In this document: in pieces, positions 5,422 to 8,521 of the stretch
Layout of the letters: every line of letters begins with the position of its first letter
Numbering within the stretch: the first letter of the stretch is position 1
Assembly (NCBI GenBank): GCA_036505875.1
Contig: DASXSR010000344.1
Coordinates: 1-8,521, forward strand
DNA from: Onstottus_A sp036505875
Lineage (GTDB): Bacteria > Acidobacteriota > Blastocatellia > UBA7656
Direction: 5' to 3'
Length of the DNA stretch: 8,521 nucleotides
Notes under the pieces: model-generated
What the model saw: the letters and a program-made list of their open reading frames with translations, nothing else
Database searches by the model: none
What the model was told of the DNA's origin: nothing
Program-made: the position numbers and the translations under genes

Positions 5422-6458
5422 TGTATCTTCTTCCCAGGCGCTCCAACAGGCCGTCCTTGATATTCTCCGGTTAAGGTATGCAAGAACTGTATGATCAACT
5501 TAATCTCCTCTGAGCTCAGCGTCCTTCCCAACTGAACTCTGACCATCGTCCTCACGGCGTCCTCAAGCGTCTGCGCGCGTCCATCGTGAAAGTAAGGGCC
5601 GGTGGCCGCCACATTGCGCAGGCTCGGCACGCGGAACACTTCCCGGTCGCGCGCCGCCTTGGTCACGGCATAGCGCCCCAAGTCGACAGGGGCGCCAGGG
5701 ATTTCCGCGCCTCTGGCCTCCGCAAAAACGCCGAATTTCTGGTACATGTTGCCGCCGATATTCATTCCCTGATGGCAGGCCACACATCCGTAGGATTTGA
5801 ACAGTCCGTAGCCCTGCTGCTCCGCCTCCGTCAGCGCGTGCCGCTCACCGCGCAGATAGCGATCGAAACGAGCATTGGGCGTCAACAAGGACCGCTCGAA
5901 GGTGGCTAGAGCATCCAACACGTTGGCTCGCGTCAGGCCTTCGGGGTAAGCGTTGTTGAACCGGGCAACGTAGTCCGCATCAGCGCGCAACTTAGTGAGG
6001 AGCTCCGGCCAAGTCGTGTTCATCAATCTCGGACTCAACAGAACGATTTCGGCTTGGGCCTCTAAGGTTTGGGCGATGCCGTCCCAATTAAAAGAGGCAT
6101 TGAGTCCCACATTAAAAATTGTCGGGGTATTGCGAGCGGGCGACGAATCGTTGGCAGAGGTGGCACTGCGGCGGCCGTCCATGCCGCCTTGGTCTAACGG
6201 ATGGCAAGCAGCGCAGGATTTCGTATTGTCGCGAGACAGTCGCACATCGTTAAACAACCGTTCTCCGAGTGCTACCCGTTTCGGATCAAGATCCACGGAA
6301 AGCGGAAGGGGCGTAATGGGCTCTTGTGGTGCCGCAGCGGACGAGCTTGAATCCAGCACGCCGATGTGCCAGACCTTCGCCGGCTGCTGCGCCGCAACCG
6401 GCAAGCTAAGCGCGAAGAGCATGGCGCCTAGCGTAAGGACCGTGATTTTTCTCGTCAT
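5418..6458 (-). CDS. Di-haem cytochrome c peroxidase/MauG-family protein with an SBP-derived leader
   Basis: 346 residues from the ATG at 6458; a GTG at 6479 would add seven, but the ATG matches the SBP-B start. Signal peptide about 1-23, so periplasmic. Two haem motifs: CAACH (82-86) and CVACH (225-229). Family segments include LPLSVDLDP, ALGERLF, LSRDNTKSCAACH, LATFERSLLTPNARFDRYL, FKSYGCVACHQG, FRVPSLRNVAATGPYFHDG and LEDAVRTM, whose M305 may ligate the second haem. The family uses haem iron with H2O2, as a peroxidase or in MauG-type oxidation. Oddities: residues 1 to about 40, ending KVWHIGVLDSS, are those of an ABC_sub_bind protein. Taking H86 as P. aeruginosa CcpA H55, W125 and Q135 match W94 and Q104, but L145 replaces E114 and A102 stands where H71 would be (numbering from memory). 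It overlaps the kinase by 4 bp, suggesting a shared signalling role. Confidence 0.93.
   Translation of the reverse strand: MTRKITVLTLGAMLFALSLPVAAQQPAKVWHIGVLDSSSSAAAPQEPITPLPLSVDLDPKRVALGERLFNDVRLSRDNTKSCAACHPLDQGGMDGRRSATSANDSSPARNTPTIFNVGLNASFNWDGIAQTLEAQAEIVLLSPRLMNTTWPELLTKLRADADYVARFNNAYPEGLTRANVLDALATFERSLLTPNARFDRYLRGERHALTEAEQQGYGLFKSYGCVACHQGMNIGGNMYQKFGVFAEARGAEIPGAPVDLGRYAVTKAARDREVFRVPSLRNVAATGPYFHDGRAQTLEDAVRTMVRVQLGRTLSSEEIKLIIQFLHTLTGEYQGRPVGAPGKKIQ
6324..6350 (-). other. Probable fusion junction between SBP leader and cytochrome body
   Basis: Before this point, the cytochrome gene and SBP-B match in DNA through the spacer, signal peptide and AQQP region, and the protein continues with KVWHIGVLDSS, an SBP-type first strand. 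After it (EPITPLPLSVDLDP), the protein follows the cytochrome c peroxidase family. The switch falls in a low-complexity serine/alanine stretch, so the breakpoint is known only to within about 30 bp. Confidence 0.6.
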
Positions 6459-6474
6459 GTTTTTCTCTGCTCTT

Positions 6475-6495
6475 TCCACTCGACACTTGACACTC
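6475..6495. repeat. Three heptad repeats in the SBP-B/cytochrome spacer
   Basis: Plus-strand units TCCACTC, GACACTT and GACACTC are followed by GCCCCTTCTCACTTGATCAC. The same order of heptads and tail occurs in the spacer at 7507-7534, with one more unit there. The repeat covers most of the gap between the SBP-B stop and the cytochrome ATG. Confidence 0.7.
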
Positions 6496-6503
6496 GCCCC
6501 TTC

Positions 6504-7487
6504 TCACTTGATCACTCTATCCGCCCTCACCAGCACGTTTGGTGGAATCGTCAGGCCGATTTGCTTGGCGGCTTTCAGATTGATGATGAACTCGAACTTT
6601 ATCGGCTGTTCTACGGGAAGGTCAGCAGTCTTGCGGCCTTTCAGGATTTTATCCACAAAGGTAGCGGCACGCCGGTCCAAGTCGTTTCTGTTCACGCCGT
6701 AGCTCATAAGCCCCCCCGCTTCCACAAAATTTGTCTGGTTGTATATCCCTGGAAGCCGGCTCTTTGCCGCGAGCTCTGCAATCCGCGTTCGATAAGAACT
6801 GAAGAGGGAGCTGTTCAGCAGAAGGACTGCGTCAGCACGCCCTTTGCCTGCGGCTTGGAATGCAGTCCCAATATCCTTAGGATCTAGTATGTCTAGGTAT
6901 TGAAGCTTCACCTTCAACGCCCGTGCGGCGAGATCCACTTCTTCTAACGACTGTGCGGTCTCGGGGTTGGTCGAAGTCCCGAGGACGGCCACGCGGGAGA
7001 GTTTAGAAATGGTCTCCTTCAGAAGCTCCAGTCGTTTGCCGCTTAGTCCTGGGGCAAGGGTAGACAATCCCGTAATGTTCCCGCCGGGTTGTGCCAGGCT
7101 GGCGACGAACCCGGTAGCAACAGGATCGCCAACCTGCGTCATGACAATGGGAATCGTAGTCGTCGCTTCCTTGGCGGCACGGGTTGGCGACGGACCACCC
7201 GTGACGATGATGTCCACCTTGAGACTCACTAGCTCAGCCGCGAGCGCGGAGAGGCGATCGAGTTTGTCCTCTGCATATCGTTGCTCGATGACAATGTTCT
7301 TCCCCTCCACGTACCCGAGCTCGCGGAGACCCTGTCGGAATGCCTTGACGCGGGCCGTGATAGCGGAAGCGGGGGCAGTAGCTAGATATCCTATCTGGGG
7401 GATTTTGGTCGGCTGCTGCGCCTCGGTGGAAAAGCTAAGCGCCAAGAGCATAGCCCCAAGAGTAAGGATCGTGATTTTTTTCTTCAT
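6504..7487 (-). CDS. ABC_sub_bind-type periplasmic substrate-binding protein, complete (SBP-B)
   Basis: 327 residues from the ATG at 7487; a GTG at 7511 would add eight, but the ATG gives a normal signal peptide. Residues 1-23 are the leader (MKKKITILTLGAMLLALSFS, cleavage near TEA-QQ). KIPQIGYLA opens the first lobe. VTGGPSP, then GDPVATGFVASLAQPGGN, are the family's central motifs. GGLMSYG (258-264), FVDKILKG (277-284), DLPVEQP (289-295) and INLKAAKQIGLTIPPN form the conserved C-terminal end. Full length for a two-lobed PF04392-like protein. It should bind a small solute for an ABC importer, but no permease or ATPase gene lies in the window and the ligand is unknown. The gap to the preceding SBP is 55 nt and to the cytochrome ATG 45 nt, both with heptad repeats and no evident promoter, so all may share a transcript. 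Confidence 0.93.
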   Translation of the reverse strand: MKKKITILTLGAMLLALSFSTEAQQPTKIPQIGYLATAPASAITARVKAFRQGLRELGYVEGKNIVIEQRYAEDKLDRLSALAAELVSLKVDIIVTGGPSPTRAAKEATTTIPIVMTQVGDPVATGFVASLAQPGGNITGLSTLAPGLSGKRLELLKETISKLSRVAVLGTSTNPETAQSLEEVDLAARALKVKLQYLDILDPKDIGTAFQAAGKGRADAVLLLNSSLFSSYRTRIAELAAKSRLPGIYNQTNFVEAGGLMSYGVNRNDLDRRAATFVDKILKGRKTADLPVEQPIKFEFIINLKAAKQIGLTIPPNVLVRADRVIK

Positions 7488-7506
7488 GCTTTTTTCTTTG
7501 CCTCGA

Positions 7507-7534
7507 TCCACTCGTCACTCGACACTTGACCCTC
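7507..7534. repeat. Four heptad repeats in the spacer between the two SBP genes
   Basis: Plus-strand units TCCACTC, GTCACTC, GACACTT and GACCCTC are followed by GCCCCTTCTCACTTGATCAC. The unit and tail are shared with 6475-6495, which has three units. This looks like a short tandem repeat of variable copy number carried along when the SBP gene unit was duplicated. Confidence 0.7.
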
Positions 7535-7542
7535 GCCCCTTC

Positions 7543-8521
7543 TCACTTGATCACTTTATCCGCTCTCGCCAACACGTTCGGCGGAATCGTCAAACCGATC
7601 TGCTTCGCGGTCTTCAGGTTAATTACAAACTCAAACTTCGTCGGCTGTTCGACGGGTAGGTCTGCTGGCTTGGCACCTTTCAGAATTTTGTCGACGAAGA
7701 CGGCGGCCCGACGATAGCGCTCCGTCAGGTTCTCGCCATAAGACATGAGGCCGCCAGCCTCTACATACTCGCTCTGTGGCAACATGGTTGGTAGCCTGTT
7801 CTTTACCGCCAATTCTGCAAGTCGCGTGAGTTTACCCCGGAAACTTTGGTCGGACTGCACGATAACAGCGGCCGCTCGTGCCTTGGTCATTGCAGAGAAT
7901 GCAGCTTCAAATTCGTCCGGACCCCGTACCTCGACGGATTGGAGTTGCCAGTGCACTTCCCGCGCCGCTGCCTCCGTCTCCTTGAGCGCGAGCGCGTTCG
8001 CTGGATTGGCCGGGTTCCAAATAAAACCCACGCGGGTAATCTTGGGCAGGATTTCTTTGAATAGCTCCACCTTTTTCACGGCCAGATCTGGACCAACGCG
8101 GCTCAGTCCTGTGACGTTTCCCCCTGGTCGAGCAAGACTCGCGACGAGACCGGTCGCTATTGGATCGCCGCTCGAGGTAAATACAATGGGGATTGTGCCG
8201 GTAGCTTTTTTGGCAGCCTGGGCGCCGGGCGTACCTCCAGTAGAAAGGATTACGTCGACATTGAGGCGGACAAGTTCGGCGGCGAGATCTGGAAGTCGAT
8301 CGGCCTTTCCTTCTGCAGATCGGTACTCAATGGCGATGTTCCGGCCCTCAATCCAGCCGAGCTCACCTAGGCTTTGCTTGAATGTCTCGTCCAGGTGCCT
8401 GTCCGCGGAAGGAGAGTTTACCGCCAGATACCCTATCCGCGAGACTTTCTTCGGCTGCTGCGCGTCGGCTATCACTCCAAGAACAAGCAGTACCACTGAA
8501 ATCAGGATTGATGACAGACCA
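7543..8521 (-). CDS. ABC_sub_bind-type periplasmic substrate-binding protein (SBP-A, 5' end beyond right edge)
   Basis: The frame stays open to the right edge, so the start lies outside, probably about six codons further by comparison with the left-edge paralogue. A GTG at 8496 would cut the signal peptide in half and is not a good start. Visible leader: GLSSILISVVLLVLGV, then ADAQQPKKV, then SRIGYLAV. Family motifs follow in order: LSTGGTPGAQAAKKATGTIP, GDPIATGLVASLARPGGN, GFIWNPANPAN, EAGGLMSYGEN, FVDKILKGAKPADLPVEQP and the C-terminal IPPNVLARADKVIK. It has the same family and orientation as SBP-B, but its leader is closer to that of the left-edge gene, so the array seems to contain at least two leader types. 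Role: periplasmic capture of an unidentified solute. Confidence 0.93.
   Translation of the reverse strand, partial: GLSSILISVVLLVLGVIADAQQPKKVSRIGYLAVNSPSADRHLDETFKQSLGELGWIEGRNIAIEYRSAEGKADRLPDLAAELVRLNVDVILSTGGTPGAQAAKKATGTIPIVFTSSGDPIATGLVASLARPGGNVTGLSRVGPDLAVKKVELFKEILPKITRVGFIWNPANPANALALKETEAAAREVHWQLQSVEVRGPDEFEAAFSAMTKARAAAVIVQSDQSFRGKLTRLAELAVKNRLPTMLPQSEYVEAGGLMSYGENLTERYRRAAVFVDKILKGAKPADLPVEQPTKFEFVINLKTAKQIGLTIPPNVLARADKVIK

Noticed and set aside
6161..6166. TGGCAC as a second sigma-54 -24 element (similar strings at 123-128)
   Set aside because: No TTGC follows at 5-nt spacing, and both lie inside coding sequence in the wrong orientation for any gene here.
6475..7534. Spacer repeats as a CRISPR-like array
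   Set aside because: The units are 7 bp and contiguous, without unique spacers, and no cas gene is present.

Overview
The window looks like chromosomal DNA of a Gram-negative bacterium. It is moderately GC-rich and encodes exported periplasmic proteins, a di-haem c-type cytochrome, a membrane histidine kinase and an NtrC-type sigma-54 activator. Arrays of ABC_sub_bind-type (PF04392-like) substrate-binding protein genes are common in uncultured soil and sediment lineages (Proteobacteria-like, Methylomirabilota/Rokubacteria-like, Nitrospirota-like). I cannot place it more precisely. Every gene I support is on the minus strand, so transcription runs from high to low coordinates.

Layout in transcription order: a substrate-binding protein gene (SBP-A) cut by the right edge (8521-7543); a complete paralogue, SBP-B (7487-6504); a di-haem cytochrome c peroxidase/MauG-family gene (6458-5418) whose leader is that of an SBP gene; a DAHL-like/PAS sensor kinase (5421-3313) with a GTGA overlap; an NtrC-family regulator (3304-1868) 8 bp further on; then, in frame after the regulator's stop codon, the last codons of an SBP gene (to 1781). 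An intergenic stretch of about 570 bp follows. It carries a consensus sigma-54 promoter (1454-1440), an upstream inverted repeat at about -100, and an unusually strong Shine-Dalgarno in the leader. It reads into a small secreted protein of unknown function (1213-641). Beyond that lie a frameshifted SBP C-terminal relic (514-330) and the first 47 codons of another SBP gene (143-1) that runs off the left edge.

Main interpretation: a redox-sensing cassette (periplasmic di-haem cytochrome, sensor kinase, sigma-54 activator) sits inside a tandem SBP array. It appears to have replaced the middle of one SBP gene. The cytochrome kept that gene's spacer, signal peptide and first mature residues, and the SBP 3' end survives behind the regulator. 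The consensus sigma-54 promoter nominates the secreted 190-residue protein as the regulator's direct target. The cytochrome lacks the equivalents of two residues expected in classical bacterial cytochrome c peroxidases, so its chemistry may differ.

No tRNA, rRNA, CRISPR array, transposase or integrase was seen. No ABC permease or ATPase gene accompanies the SBP genes in the window.
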